The notes under the pieces are model-generated. The model was not told where the DNA came from. It did no database searches and saw nothing but the letters and a program-made list of their open reading frames with translations. This document shows, in pieces, positions 36,095-44,809 of a stretch of 64,000 nucleotides of DNA. The position numbers were made by a program, and so were the translations under genes. Within the stretch, counting starts at the first letter, position 1; every line of letters starts with the position of its first letter. Where the stretch lies: positions 496,001 to 560,000 of the forward strand of contig NZ_NPKR01000003.1 of assembly GCF_008329535.1 (NCBI RefSeq), in the 5' to 3' direction. Origin of the DNA: Mycolicibacterium sp. P1-18 (GTDB taxonomy: Bacteria > Actinomycetota > Actinomycetes > Mycobacteriales > Mycobacteriaceae).

Positions 36095-37144
36095 ATGAAG
36101 AAATCGGCCCTCACCCTGGCGGTTGGAGCGACGGCACTGCTGACGCTCTCGCTGACCTCCTGCGCATCGGACGGCGGCGGATCCGGCGACGGCGGTGGCA
36201 ACAGCGCCTCCGGCAAGTGCGTCGAGGGCCCGATCAAGATCGGCCTGATTCCCAAGCTGGGCACCGACCCGTACATGGTGACCGTGCAGAAGGCCGTCGA
36301 GGCCGCCGCCGCCAAGGATGGGTCGACGGTCATCTACACCTCGCCCAGCGACGCCACCGGCGCGGCGCAGATCCCCTTCGTCAACCAGTTGATCTCCCAG
36401 GGGGTCGACGTCATCGCGATCTCCGGCAGCGACCTGAACAGCGCGTCGGCCGCGTTGGCGAAGGCCAAGCAAGCGGGCATCAAGGTCATCTCCTGGGACT
36501 CCGACGTCGCGCCCGACTCCCGCGCGTTCTTCCTGAACCAGGCCGACACCAGCAAGATCGGCGACCAGATGCTGGCGTCGCTGTCCGACATGATCGGCGG
36601 CGAGGGCGACTTCGCGATCCTGTCGTCGACCCAGACGGCGGTCAACCAGAACGCCTGGATCGCCAGCATCAAGGACAAGCTGGCCAACGACGCCAAGTAC
36701 TCGAAGATGAAGCTCGTCACCGTGGCGTACGGCGAGGAGAAGGCCGACGTCAACGCGCAGAAGGCCAAGGAACTGGTGCAGGCGTACCCGAACCTCAAGG
36801 GCATCATCGTCCCGGCCGGCATCGGACTGCCGGCCGCGGCCGAGGCGCTGTCGCAGAGCGGGGACCTGGGCCGGGTGAAGATCTCCGGACTCGGACCGGT
36901 GACGCTGGTCAAGCAGTACATCGACACCGGCAACGTGCAGGACGTGTGGTGGAACGTGCAGAATCTCGGCACGCTGACCTTCGCCACCGCGGAGCAGTAC
37001 GCCCAGTGCAAGATCGAGCCGAAGGAGGGGACGTCCTACGACGTCGACGGTCTTGGCAAGTTCACCGTCGGGGAGAACGGCACCGTGCTGTTGGGCGAGC
37101 CGACCATCGTCACTCCCGCGAACGTGAAGGACTTCCCGTTCTGA
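36095..37144 (+). CDS. Sugar ABC importer binding lipoprotein, RhaS/LsrB class
   Basis: A 349-residue periplasmic-binding-type lipoprotein. The signal peptide ends at LSLTSC (lipobox Cys about residue 24), followed by a Gly/Ser linker. The mature fold has IKIGLIPKLGTDPYMVTVQKAVEAAAAKDG, GVDVIAISGSDLNSASAALAKAKQAGIKVISWDSD and LKGIIVPAGIGLPAAAEAL, all typical of family 4 (Peripla_BP_4) proteins. AAAGGA 6 bases upstream supports the ATG at 36095. It is the ligand-recognition subunit for the two permeases upstream. Confidence 0.9.
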   Translation: MKKSALTLAVGATALLTLSLTSCASDGGGSGDGGGNSASGKCVEGPIKIGLIPKLGTDPYMVTVQKAVEAAAAKDGSTVIYTSPSDATGAAQIPFVNQLISQGVDVIAISGSDLNSASAALAKAKQAGIKVISWDSDVAPDSRAFFLNQADTSKIGDQMLASLSDMIGGEGDFAILSSTQTAVNQNAWIASIKDKLANDAKYSKMKLVTVAYGEEKADVNAQKAKELVQAYPNLKGIIVPAGIGLPAAAEALSQSGDLGRVKISGLGPVTLVKQYIDTGNVQDVWWNVQNLGTLTFATAEQYAQCKIEPKEGTSYDVDGLGKFTVGENGTVLLGEPTIVTPANVKDFPF

Positions 37145-37185
37145 TCCGACCGAGCACCGGCTAACGGGTCGAGGAAGGAACGCGC

Positions 37186-38193
37186 CTGTCCACCATCAAG
37201 GACGTCGCACGGCTCGCCGGGGTCTCGGTCGCCACCGTGTCGCACGTCTTGAACGGCACGCGATTCGTCAGCGACCCCACCCGAGAGCGCGTGGAGCACG
37301 CGGTCGCCGCATTGGGTTACGTGAGCAATGCGGCGGCCGCGTCGCTGCGGTCCGGGCGGACCCAGACCTTCGGTCTGGTCATGTCGGCAGTGATGAACCC
37401 CTACTTCAACGAGGTCGTCACGGCCATCGAGAAGTCAACGGTGGCAAGCGGTTACAGCTTGTTGCTGGCCGATCACCGCGACGAAGCGGAGCTGGAGTAC
37501 AGGTCGGTGCTCAACCTGGGCACCCACAAGGTGGACGGCTTGCTGTTGCAACCGTCGGCGGACCCGAGCCGGGCCGTCGAGTTCCTGCGGGAGAAGTCCG
37601 TGCCCACCGTCTTCGTCGACCGCTTCGACACGAGCGGCGGGGCCGAGGGCTACGACTTCGCGGGAACCGAGAACCACGACGCCACGGTGGAAGTCGTCAC
37701 CCACCTGATCGAGCACGGGCATCGGCGGGTCGGAATGGTGGCCGGCCAGGCCGGAAGCTCCACCACCGAGGAACGCATCGCGGGGTACCGATCGGCGCTC
37801 GACGCCGCGGGCTTGCCCGTCGACCCCGCGTTGATCGAGCCCGGCCACTCCGACGAGAAGCTGGCCGAGCGGGCCACCCACGTCCTGCTGGATCTCGACG
37901 ATCCGCCGACCGCGCTGTTCTCCGGCAACAACCGGATGACCATCGGCATCATGCAGGCGCTGCGCACCCGCGGAATCGTTCCGCCGGAGGGCGTCGCACT
38001 GGCCGTGTTCGACGACTTTCCGTGGGCCGACCTGTTCATCCCGCGCTTGACCTGCGCCGCCCAACGCGGTGACGACATCGGCGCGGCCAGCGTCGACCTG
38101 CTGCTGCGCCGGATCGCCGAGCCCGACCGGCCCGCCGAGACGGCCCGGTTCGCGACCGACTTCCGCCGCCGCAACTCCTGCGGGTGCCACTGA
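37186..38193 (+). CDS. LacI family transcriptional repressor with CTG start
   Basis: A 335-residue regulator: LacI helix-turn-helix STIKDVARLAGVSVATVSHVLNG at the very N terminus, hinge SLRSGRTQTFGLV, then a sugar-binding core to RRRNSCGCH. The frame has a stop at 37162-37164, and no ATG, GTG or TTG occurs before the helix-turn-helix. CTG at 37186 has AGGAAGGA 6 bases upstream and is the best start. Starting at the GTG at 37237 would delete the DNA-binding domain. It lies 41 bases after the binding protein gene, so it is probably in the operon that it controls through the palindrome at 32331-32352. Confidence 0.9.
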   Translation: MSTIKDVARLAGVSVATVSHVLNGTRFVSDPTRERVEHAVAALGYVSNAAAASLRSGRTQTFGLVMSAVMNPYFNEVVTAIEKSTVASGYSLLLADHRDEAELEYRSVLNLGTHKVDGLLLQPSADPSRAVEFLREKSVPTVFVDRFDTSGGAEGYDFAGTENHDATVEVVTHLIEHGHRRVGMVAGQAGSSTTEERIAGYRSALDAAGLPVDPALIEPGHSDEKLAERATHVLLDLDDPPTALFSGNNRMTIGIMQALRTRGIVPPEGVALAVFDDFPWADLFIPRLTCAAQRGDDIGAASVDLLLRRIAEPDRPAETARFATDFRRRNSCGCH

Positions 38194-39276
38194 TCAGCTG
38201 AAGGCCAGCCAACTCGGCAGCGCGCGCTCGCGGGAGTCGCACAGCACCTGCATGGTGTCGCAGGAGCCCTTGGGCACGCCCGCCCCCGCCCACATGCCGC
38301 CGGTGTCGCGGCGCAGCACGATCGCCGACGAGCCCCCGCCGTCGAGCAGGATGGCGGTGTCGCTGCCCAGTCCGCGGAACAGGTCCTGGATCTGGTCGGG
38401 CGTGTAGCTGCCGCCCTGGAACACGTACATCTCGTCGCGGTCCCTGGCGTACGCGATGGCCGTGCGGGCGGCGCTGGGGCCGCCGTCGTTCATCTGCCCG
38501 GTGGCGCCAGGGGCCAACAGCCCCAGACCGCTGACCGCGACGAAGCGGGTGCCCTTGTCCACCAGCCCCTGGATGACCGGCGTGGCGGCGTCGTAGTCGT
38601 CGGGTGCGCGGGGTGGCACGACGAACGGGGCACCGCCGACGGGCAGGATCATCGTCGTCAACGCGGTCCAGACCTCGTCGCCGCCGGAGAGCGCCTGCTT
38701 GCCCGCGTAGGCGAGGGTGCCGGTGATGGCCGCGTTGGCCGGGCCGCCGCCGCGGGTGTTGTCGTAGTACGCGCCCAGGGGCGAGCTGCATCCCGTGGAC
38801 TTCCAGGAGCCGCCCTTCTGACCCCGCACGTCGAAGAAGTTGGCGTTGACGGCGATCGTCGGTTTGCCGAGTGCCTGCCAGGCCTGGATGGGGGTGAAGG
38901 TCTCGGAGGCTTGCCGCAGCCCCTCGCCGGTGCGGGCGCCGGGGGTCGACTCGCACCGGGCCTGATAGCCGCGGTGGGAGTCGACGAGCAGCCGGGGCGT
39001 CAGCCGCTGCGACGCCGACTTGATGATCATCAGGTGCCCGCCGCTGCCCATCTCGTAGCGCGTGCCGTTGGCGTCGAGCATCGGAGCCGGGTTGTTGCCA
39101 CCGAAGTTGTAGACCAGGTAGGAGCCGCGGGTGTTGGCGATGGCGGCGGCGAGCAGTTCGCGTCCGTCCGCGGCGTGTGCAGCGGGTGCGGTGGCCATGG
39201 TCGCCAGCACTGCACCGAGCGCCACCGTCGTCGCCGAGGCGACGAGACGCCGGAGGTTCACAGCGGTACCAGGCAC
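38194..39276 (-). CDS. Exported phosphodiester glycosidase (NAGPA) domain protein
   Basis: A 360-residue secreted protein. The signal peptide spans about residues 5-33 (LVASATTVALGAVLATMATAPAAHA). The NAGPA/phosphodiester glycosidase fold is indicated by AVNANFFDVRGQKGG, GTRFVAVSGLG, MNDGGPSAARTAIAYARDRDEMYVF and DTAILLDGGGSSAIVLR. The GTG at 39276 places the signal peptide at the N terminus; in-frame codons up to 39330 are alternatives. The family removes sugar-1-phosphodiester caps in eukaryotes; the bacterial substrate is unknown. Its stop abuts the convergent lacI stop without a gap. Confidence 0.8.
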   Translation of the reverse strand: MPGTAVNLRRLVASATTVALGAVLATMATAPAAHAADGRELLAAAIANTRGSYLVYNFGGNNPAPMLDANGTRYEMGSGGHLMIIKSASQRLTPRLLVDSHRGYQARCESTPGARTGEGLRQASETFTPIQAWQALGKPTIAVNANFFDVRGQKGGSWKSTGCSSPLGAYYDNTRGGGPANAAITGTLAYAGKQALSGGDEVWTALTTMILPVGGAPFVVPPRAPDDYDAATPVIQGLVDKGTRFVAVSGLGLLAPGATGQMNDGGPSAARTAIAYARDRDEMYVFQGGSYTPDQIQDLFRGLGSDTAILLDGGGSSAIVLRRDTGGMWAGAGVPKGSCDTMQVLCDSRERALPSWLAFS

Positions 39277-39439
39277 GGACGGCCCCCATCGGATGATTGC
39301 CACGGACTGCTCGAGAGCACGTACCTGCAATCACAGCCGACGCACAGTCGGCTTTGGTCACGTCACCGACACGATTCGGCCACGACCGTCCGCGGGCGGT
39401 CCGCAGAAGGGTTTGCGGGGCGCCCTCGGAGCAACGGCC

Positions 39440-40735
39440 TCAGCGGCCGGGAGGCGCCACCCGGTAGACGGCGTCGGCCGCGTCGTCGGTGACGTACACG
39501 GCGCCGTCGGGGCCGACCACCGCCGCGACGGGCCGGCCCCACCGCGTCCCGTCCGCGGCCTGGAAGCCGCCGACGAGGGTCTGCTGGTTGCCGAGGTTGC
39601 CGTTCTGCCAGGGGAAGAAGGACACCTCGGGCGCGCGTGGAGGTTGCCGGTTCCACGAGCCGTGCACCCCGACCAGGGCCCCCTTGTCATACGGCGCGGG
39701 CAGCGCGCCATCGACGAACGCCATTCCGAGCGGCGCGGAGTGTCCGCCCATGCTCTGCTCGACGGGCGGCAGCGTCGCGCAGTCGAGCTTGGATCCGTCG
39801 GCGTTGGTCTGCACGTCGCGGATGAGGGGCAGGTTCGCGGGGCCGCCGTCGGGATTGCAGTACGGCCAACCCAATTCGCGTCCCGGCGTCAGCTTGGCGA
39901 CCGACTCCGGGGGATGGTCGTCGACGTAGTCGGGCACCACCTGACCGTAGGACGGCCCCTGATCGGGTACCTGCACGTTGTCGCGGTTGTTGACCGCAGT
40001 CCACACCGCGCCGTCGGGTGCGACGGCCAGTCCCGTGCCGTTGCGAACCCCGGTCGCGAACGGCGCGTAGGGCCCACCGCCGGGCGGAACCCGCATCACG
40101 GTGGCCCGCTGCGGGTTGGCGGTGCGGTCCTCCGCGGAGACGTTCCCGGTCGAGCCGATCGAGAAGTACACGGCGCCATCGGGTCCCACGGCCACGCTCT
40201 TCAAGGCGTGCGCGTAGGCGCCACCGAGGTCGGGGCTGCGCGCATCGGGAAGGTTGGCGGCGACGGTGCGCAGGGGGGTGGCCTTGCCGTCGGCGTAGGT
40301 GAACGCGTCGACCTGATCACTTTCGGCGACGTAGAGCGTGGAGCCCTGAAACGCCAGGCCGTGCGGTTGGTTCATGCCGTTGACGAGGACCTGCATCTGC
40401 GGGCCCATGCCCGAGGGCTCCATGCGGATCACCTGCCCGACGCTGGGCACGGAGACCAGCAGCGCGCCGTCCGGGGCCCACGCCGCCAGCCGCGGCTTCG
40501 GCACCCTGGCCCAGACCGACATCGTCCAGCCCTTGGGAATCAAGGCCTTTCGCGGTTCGTCGAACGGCTCGGCGGCCATGTCGCCGGGGACCTGCACCGT
40601 CACCTCGGCGAGGCCGGCGGCACTGGGCGCCTGGCTCTCGGTGCTGGTGTCCGGGGCCGGCGGGGTGCTGGTCGAGCACCCCGCCAGCACCAGTGCGCCG
40701 ACGACGGCGACGGTCTTACGCGGCCAAGCTCGCAT
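39440..40735 (-). CDS. PQQ-dependent sugar dehydrogenase-like lipoprotein
   Basis: A 431-residue lipoprotein (lipobox LVLAGC, Cys about residue 20) with a six-bladed propeller of the sorbosone/glucose dehydrogenase (GDH-B) class. Blade motifs include WAPDGALLVSVPSVGQV, GMNQPHGLAFQGSTLYVAES, VAVGPDGAVYFSIGSTGN and VVGPDGAVYVTDDAADAVYRV. It overlaps the upstream pirin gene by 20 bases, suggesting one transcript. Whether it binds PQQ is uncertain, since many mycobacterial members have no PQQ source. Confidence 0.82.
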   Translation of the reverse strand: MRAWPRKTVAVVGALVLAGCSTSTPPAPDTSTESQAPSAAGLAEVTVQVPGDMAAEPFDEPRKALIPKGWTMSVWARVPKPRLAAWAPDGALLVSVPSVGQVIRMEPSGMGPQMQVLVNGMNQPHGLAFQGSTLYVAESDQVDAFTYADGKATPLRTVAANLPDARSPDLGGAYAHALKSVAVGPDGAVYFSIGSTGNVSAEDRTANPQRATVMRVPPGGGPYAPFATGVRNGTGLAVAPDGAVWTAVNNRDNVQVPDQGPSYGQVVPDYVDDHPPESVAKLTPGRELGWPYCNPDGGPANLPLIRDVQTNADGSKLDCATLPPVEQSMGGHSAPLGMAFVDGALPAPYDKGALVGVHGSWNRQPPRAPEVSFFPWQNGNLGNQQTLVGGFQAADGTRWGRPVAAVVGPDGAVYVTDDAADAVYRVAPPGR

Positions 40736-41477
40736 GCATCTCCCAGATCAGGATTTCGGAGGGCTCGGTGGCGGTGACCCGCTGCCCGCCCGATGCCGTG
40801 AAGCGCACGGCGTCGCCTTCGTGCAGAGGGCCCGCACCCTCGAGGACGACCTCGCCGCGCGGTACGAACAGGTGCAGGAACGGTGCCTGTGGCAACTCGA
40901 CGCTGTCACCGGGCTCCAACCGCGCGCCACGCAGTGCGGCGTACTTGTTGCTGATGGTGATGGCGGCGTCGCCGGCGTGCTCGGGCATGCCGGAGGCGAT
41001 GGTCACCAGCTTGCCGCGCAGCGCCTCGTCGTCGATCTCGAGCTGTTGGTAACCCGGCGTGATGCCGGCCTCGTCGGGTACCACCCACATCTGGACGAAG
41101 TGGACGGGGTCGGCGTGGGTGGCGTCGCCGGTGAGCGTCCACGAGTCGTTCTTCTCGGAGTGCAGGATTCCCCGGCCCGCCGACATCCGTTGCGCCAGAC
41201 CGGGATAGATCACTCCCGAGTGGCCCGTCGAGTCCTGATGCACCAGGGAGCCCCGCAGCACCCAGGTGACGATCTCCATGTCGCGGTGGGGGTGGGTGTC
41301 GAAGCCCCGGCCGGGCTTGACCACGTCGTCGTTGTTGACCAGCAGCAGGCCGTGGTGGGTGTTGTTCGGGTCGTAGTTTCCGCCGAACGAGAAGGAGTGC
41401 TTGGAGTCCAGCCAGGAGATCTTGGTGGCGGAGCGATCCTGTGCGCGTCGGACGTCGACGATGTCGGTCGTGGTCAT
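40716..41477 (-). CDS. Pirin family protein (Rv0181c-like)
   Basis: A 253-residue bicupin. The metal-binding residues of pirin are present: FDTHPHRDMEIVTWV (two His) and GRGILHSEKND (His, Glu). The C-terminal cupin ends with FLHLFVPRGEVVLEGAGPL. GAGGAG upstream supports the ATG at 41477. Pirins may act as quercetinases or regulatory proteins; the role here is unknown. It is divergent from the MarR gene across a 79-base region containing a palindrome, and leads into the PQQ-type dehydrogenase. Confidence 0.9.
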   Translation of the reverse strand: MTTTDIVDVRRAQDRSATKISWLDSKHSFSFGGNYDPNNTHHGLLLVNNDDVVKPGRGFDTHPHRDMEIVTWVLRGSLVHQDSTGHSGVIYPGLAQRMSAGRGILHSEKNDSWTLTGDATHADPVHFVQMWVVPDEAGITPGYQQLEIDDEALRGKLVTIASGMPEHAGDAAITISNKYAALRGARLEPGDSVELPQAPFLHLFVPRGEVVLEGAGPLHEGDAVRFTASGGQRVTATEPSEILIWEMHASLAA

Positions 41478-41534
41478 GAAGAGCTCCTCGGGCGTCGTCG
41501 CCAGCCTAGGTGGCCGGCACTGGACACGACAACT

Positions 41535-41552
41535 TATATGATGTGTCATATA
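41535..41552. promoter_or_regulatory. MarR-type operator between pirin and marR genes
   Basis: TATATGA-TGTG-TCATATA is a perfect 7-base-arm inverted repeat in a GC-rich region. It contains a minus-10-like TATGAT (41537-41542) on the plus strand and ends 4 bases before the marR ATG. It is well placed to control both divergent genes. Confidence 0.7.
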
Positions 41553-41556
41553 TTCC

Positions 41557-42003
41557 ATGTGGCTTACGGACGAGCAGCAGCGGGTGTGGCGCAGGTACCT
41601 GTCGATGACGGCCCAACTGCAGGTCGAGATGAGCCGGCAGCTACAGCGCGACTGCGGGCTCTCGCTCGCCGACTACGACGTGCTCGTCGCGCTCGACGAG
41701 CGCGACGTGTGCCGGGTCAACGAGCTGGGGGAGCGGCTGGGCTGGGAGCAGAGCCGGTTGTCACACCAGCTCAGGCGGATGCGGACCCGCGGGCTCGTCG
41801 ACCGCCGCGGCGCCGACGACGACCGGCGTGGCGCCACCGTCGAGCTGACCGACGCCGGCCGGGCCGCACTGGAGACGGCCGCGCCCGGCCACGTCGAGCT
41901 GGTCCGCACCCTGGTCTTCGACGGCGTCGGTGCGGCGGAGCTGCGGGCCCTGGATCGGTGGACCTCGGAGGTCTCGTCACGGCTGGGGCGTGGGTCTGCC
42001 TAA
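41557..42003 (+). CDS. MarR family transcriptional regulator
   Basis: A 148-residue regulator with the winged helix LSLADYDVLVALDERDVCRVNELGERLGWEQSRLSHQLRRMRTRGLVDRR and the wing ADDDRRGATVELTDAGRAAL. The ATG at 41557 directly follows the operator-like palindrome, and the minus-10 at 41537-41542 would put transcription start within about 8 bases of the ATG. The mRNA is therefore probably leaderless or nearly so, and no Shine-Dalgarno is visible. It likely controls itself and the divergent pirin gene. Confidence 0.9.
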   Translation: MWLTDEQQRVWRRYLSMTAQLQVEMSRQLQRDCGLSLADYDVLVALDERDVCRVNELGERLGWEQSRLSHQLRRMRTRGLVDRRGADDDRRGATVELTDAGRAALETAAPGHVELVRTLVFDGVGAAELRALDRWTSEVSSRLGRGSA

Positions 42004-42012
42004 TCTGTCCAC

Positions 42013-42789
42013 GTGGACATCAACGGAGCAAGTGCAATCGTCACCGGCGGCGCGTCGGGCATCGGCGCGGCCTCGGCCCGCCAGCTGGCCGCCAAGGGCG
42101 CGCGCGTCGTCGTCGCCGACCTGAACGCCGAGCGCGGACAGGAACTCGCGCACGAGATCGGCGGCGTGTTCGTCAGCGTCGACGTCACCGACACCGCGCA
42201 GATCGAAGACGCCGTCAACACGGCCGCGGACCTCGGGCCGCTGCGCGCCCTGGTGAACTCGGCCGGCATCGGCTGGGCCCAGCGCACCATCGGCAAGGAC
42301 GGCGAGTTCGCCTCGGCGCACAACCTCGACGTGTACAAGAAGGTGCTCGCGATCAACCTGGTCGGCACCTTCGACTGCATCCGGCTGGCCGCCACCGCGA
42401 TGAGCCGCAACGAGCCCACCGAGACCGGCGAGCGCGGCGCGATCGTCAACATGACCAGCGTCGCGGCCTTCGACGGGCAGATCGGCCAGGCCGCCTACTC
42501 GTCGTCCAAGGGTGGCGTGGTGGGCCTGACCCTGCCGGTGGCCCGCGACCTGTCGGCCGTCGGCATCCGCGTCAACACCGTCGCCCCCGGCCTGATCGAC
42601 ACCCCGATCTACGGCGAGGGCCCGGACTCCGAGGCGTTCAAGGCCAAGCTCGGCCAGTCCGTGCTGTTCCCGCACCGCCTCGGCAAGCCCGACGAACTGG
42701 CGTCGATGGTGGTCGAGCTGATCACCAACTCCTACATGAACGCCGAGGTGGTTCGCGTCGACGGCGGCATCAGGATGCCCCCGAAGTAG
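42013..42789 (+). CDS. Short-chain dehydrogenase, 3-hydroxyacyl-CoA dehydrogenase type II-like
   Basis: A 258-residue classical SDR. NAD-binding TGGASGIGAAS (about 11-21), NSAGIGWAQ, catalytic Ser in NMTSVAAF and YSSSK (Tyr-x3-Lys), then VNTVAPGLIDTPIYGEG. The overall pattern, with MSRNEPTETGERGAIVN, is close to HSD17B10-type 3-hydroxyacyl-CoA dehydrogenases, so a beta-oxidation step is the most likely role. The GTG at 42013 is 9 bases after the marR stop; co-transcription is likely. Confidence 0.9.
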   Translation: MDINGASAIVTGGASGIGAASARQLAAKGARVVVADLNAERGQELAHEIGGVFVSVDVTDTAQIEDAVNTAADLGPLRALVNSAGIGWAQRTIGKDGEFASAHNLDVYKKVLAINLVGTFDCIRLAATAMSRNEPTETGERGAIVNMTSVAAFDGQIGQAAYSSSKGGVVGLTLPVARDLSAVGIRVNTVAPGLIDTPIYGEGPDSEAFKAKLGQSVLFPHRLGKPDELASMVVELITNSYMNAEVVRVDGGIRMPPK

Positions 42790-42832
42790 CCGCAGTCCGG
42801 GTGGTCCCAGGGTTCGGGTCTAGCGTGACGAC

Positions 42833-44683
42833 GTGCCCTCCGTAGCGGTTCGCCTGGCGGCCGTCGCCGCGGCCGTGACCCTGGTCCTGGGCGGCTGCTC
42901 GAAGGACGCGAGCACGGCAGCCGGCCCGTGGCCACCCGATCCGGGCCGCGGGCCGTGCGCGGTGACCAAGCAGCCCGACGTGCCCGCCACGATGCGCGAC
43001 GGCACCGTCCTGCGCGCCGACGTCTACCGGCCGACGACGTCCGACGCGGTGCCGGTGATCCTGATGCGCACGCAGTACGGCAAGGAGGGTGCGCAGTCCG
43101 GCACCCGGTATCAGTCACCGGACTGGTTCGCCTCGCACTGCTACCTCGTCGTCGTGCAGGACATCCGCGGCCAGGGCGCCTCCGGCGGCACCTTCAGCGA
43201 GTTCACCCACGACCAGGCCGACGGGTACGACTCCGTCGAATGGGCGGCGGCCCTGCCCGGATCCAACGGCAAGGTCGGCATGTACGGGTCGTCGTACGTG
43301 GGCGCGACGCAGTGGCTGGCCGCCGTCACCGCGCCGCCGCACCTCGTCACGATCGTGCCCGCGAACACGGCGTCGGACTACTACGACGGCTGGACCTACG
43401 AGGGCGGCGAGTTCCGCCTGGCGTTCGTGCTGCCGTGGGCCATGGAGGCCATCGCCACCACCGCCGCGCAGAACCGGGGCGACCAGGCGACCGTGCACGA
43501 ACTCGCCGCTGCGGTGAAGGATCCCACTCGGTGGATGGACTTTCGGCCGTTCAAGGACCTGCCGCCGATGCAGCCCGCCAACCCCGCGGTCGCACCCTGG
43601 TACTTCGACTGGATCCGGCATTCGACGCGGGACGACTTCTGGAAGCAGTTCAGCATCCGCGACCGCTACCCGTCGGTGACCGTGCCGGTGATGCACTTCG
43701 AGGGCTGGTACGACGCGTTCCTCGCCGGCGGCGTGGAGAACTTCGCGGGGATGGTCGCCCACGGCGCGACGGCGGACGCCCGCGCGAACCAGCGCCTGGT
43801 CATCGGTCCGTGGGATCACGTCGACTGGGGCCGGCCGGGTTCGACGCCCGCGCCGATGCTGAAGTCGATCGGCGCGGTGGCGAACAGCCCGGTCAACGAG
43901 CTGATGCTGGAGTGGTACGACCACTTCTTGAAGGGCTCCTCCAACGGCGTCGGTGGCACGCCCCGCGTCGACTACTTCCTGATGGGCGCCAACGTGTGGA
44001 AGACGGCGTCGGCCTGGCCCCTGCCGTCGACCACGCCGACCACCTACTACCTGTCCGGGGCGGGCGGCTCCGACCGCACGGGCCAGCTGGTCGACGCGCC
44101 GCCGGGCGCCGAGGCGCCCGACGAGTACACCTACGACCCGCGCTTCCCCGCGCCGAGCCTGGGCGGGCACTCCTGCTGCGGAGCGCAGTCCGGACCGCAG
44201 GGACCCTATGACCAGACCCCGGTCGAACAGCGCTCCGACGTCCTGGTCTACAGCAGCCCCCCGTTGCCTCGCGACGTGGAGGTGACGGGAGCGACCACGG
44301 TGAACCTGTGGGCCCAATCATCGGTCGCCGACACCGATTTCACCGCGAAGCTGACGGTGGTCAAGCCCGACGGTGAGGTCGTCAACCTCAACGACGGCAT
44401 TCTGCGGACGTCCTTCCGCGACTCGCTGTCGAACCCGACGCCGGTGCCACCCAACCAGCCGAACCGGTATCGGATCCAGATCTGGCCCACCAGTTATCAA
44501 TACCGCGCGGGCGACCGGATCAGGGTGGAGATCTCCAGCAGCGACTACCCGCAGTTCGCGCCGAACCCCAACACCGGTGAGCCGTTCGGCCAGAGCGCCA
44601 ACACGGTGGTGGCCACGCAGACGATCCTGCACGACCCCGCGCATCCGTCGAGCATCACGCTGCCGGTGATACCGGCGGGCTGA
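42833..44683 (+). CDS. CocE/NonD family hydrolase lipoprotein
   Basis: A 616-residue alpha/beta hydrolase of the X-Pro dipeptidyl-peptidase S15/CocE family, anchored by a lipobox (LVLGGC, Cys about residue 22). The core begins ATMRDGTVLRADVYRP, the nucleophile elbow is GMYGSSYVG, and the His of the triad is probably in GPWDHVDWG. The C-terminal jelly-roll domain starts near VEVTGATTVNLWAQSS. Family members cleave esters, amides or glutaryl groups; the substrate is unknown. The GTG at 42833 is weakly supported by context. It is followed by the palindromic repeat at 44697. Confidence 0.88.
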   Translation: MPSVAVRLAAVAAAVTLVLGGCSKDASTAAGPWPPDPGRGPCAVTKQPDVPATMRDGTVLRADVYRPTTSDAVPVILMRTQYGKEGAQSGTRYQSPDWFASHCYLVVVQDIRGQGASGGTFSEFTHDQADGYDSVEWAAALPGSNGKVGMYGSSYVGATQWLAAVTAPPHLVTIVPANTASDYYDGWTYEGGEFRLAFVLPWAMEAIATTAAQNRGDQATVHELAAAVKDPTRWMDFRPFKDLPPMQPANPAVAPWYFDWIRHSTRDDFWKQFSIRDRYPSVTVPVMHFEGWYDAFLAGGVENFAGMVAHGATADARANQRLVIGPWDHVDWGRPGSTPAPMLKSIGAVANSPVNELMLEWYDHFLKGSSNGVGGTPRVDYFLMGANVWKTASAWPLPSTTPTTYYLSGAGGSDRTGQLVDAPPGAEAPDEYTYDPRFPAPSLGGHSCCGAQSGPQGPYDQTPVEQRSDVLVYSSPPLPRDVEVTGATTVNLWAQSSVADTDFTAKLTVVKPDGEVVNLNDGILRTSFRDSLSNPTPVPPNQPNRYRIQIWPTSYQYRAGDRIRVEISSSDYPQFAPNPNTGEPFGQSANTVVATQTILHDPAHPSSITLPVIPAG

Positions 44684-44696
44684 ATCCCCGGCCTCG

Positions 44697-44760
44697 CCGA
44701 ATGGCCAGTTACGACTCGCTTTTCCGGCGATTGCGTGCCCTAACTGGCCACTCGCGGGGC
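44697..44760. repeat. Left palindromic repeat bounding the DUF559 gene
   Basis: TGGCCAGTTA (44702-44711) and TAACTGGCCA (44741-44750) form a perfect 10-base inverted repeat with a 29-base loop. The second arm extends into CTCGCGGGG (to 44759). Related arms recur at 45641-45652 and 45687-45701 on the other side of the gene, and ATCGAGCGGCG occurs at 44771-44781 and 45672-45682. Confidence 0.8.
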
Positions 44761-44809
44761 CTGTGGATGAATCGAGCGGCGACAGCCGGACGTGGTGCAT
44801 CGTGGACGG

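Noticed and set aside
37237..38193. LacI gene starting at GTG 37237
   Set aside because: This start removes the first half of the helix-turn-helix; the CTG at 37186 with a good Shine-Dalgarno restores the full domain.
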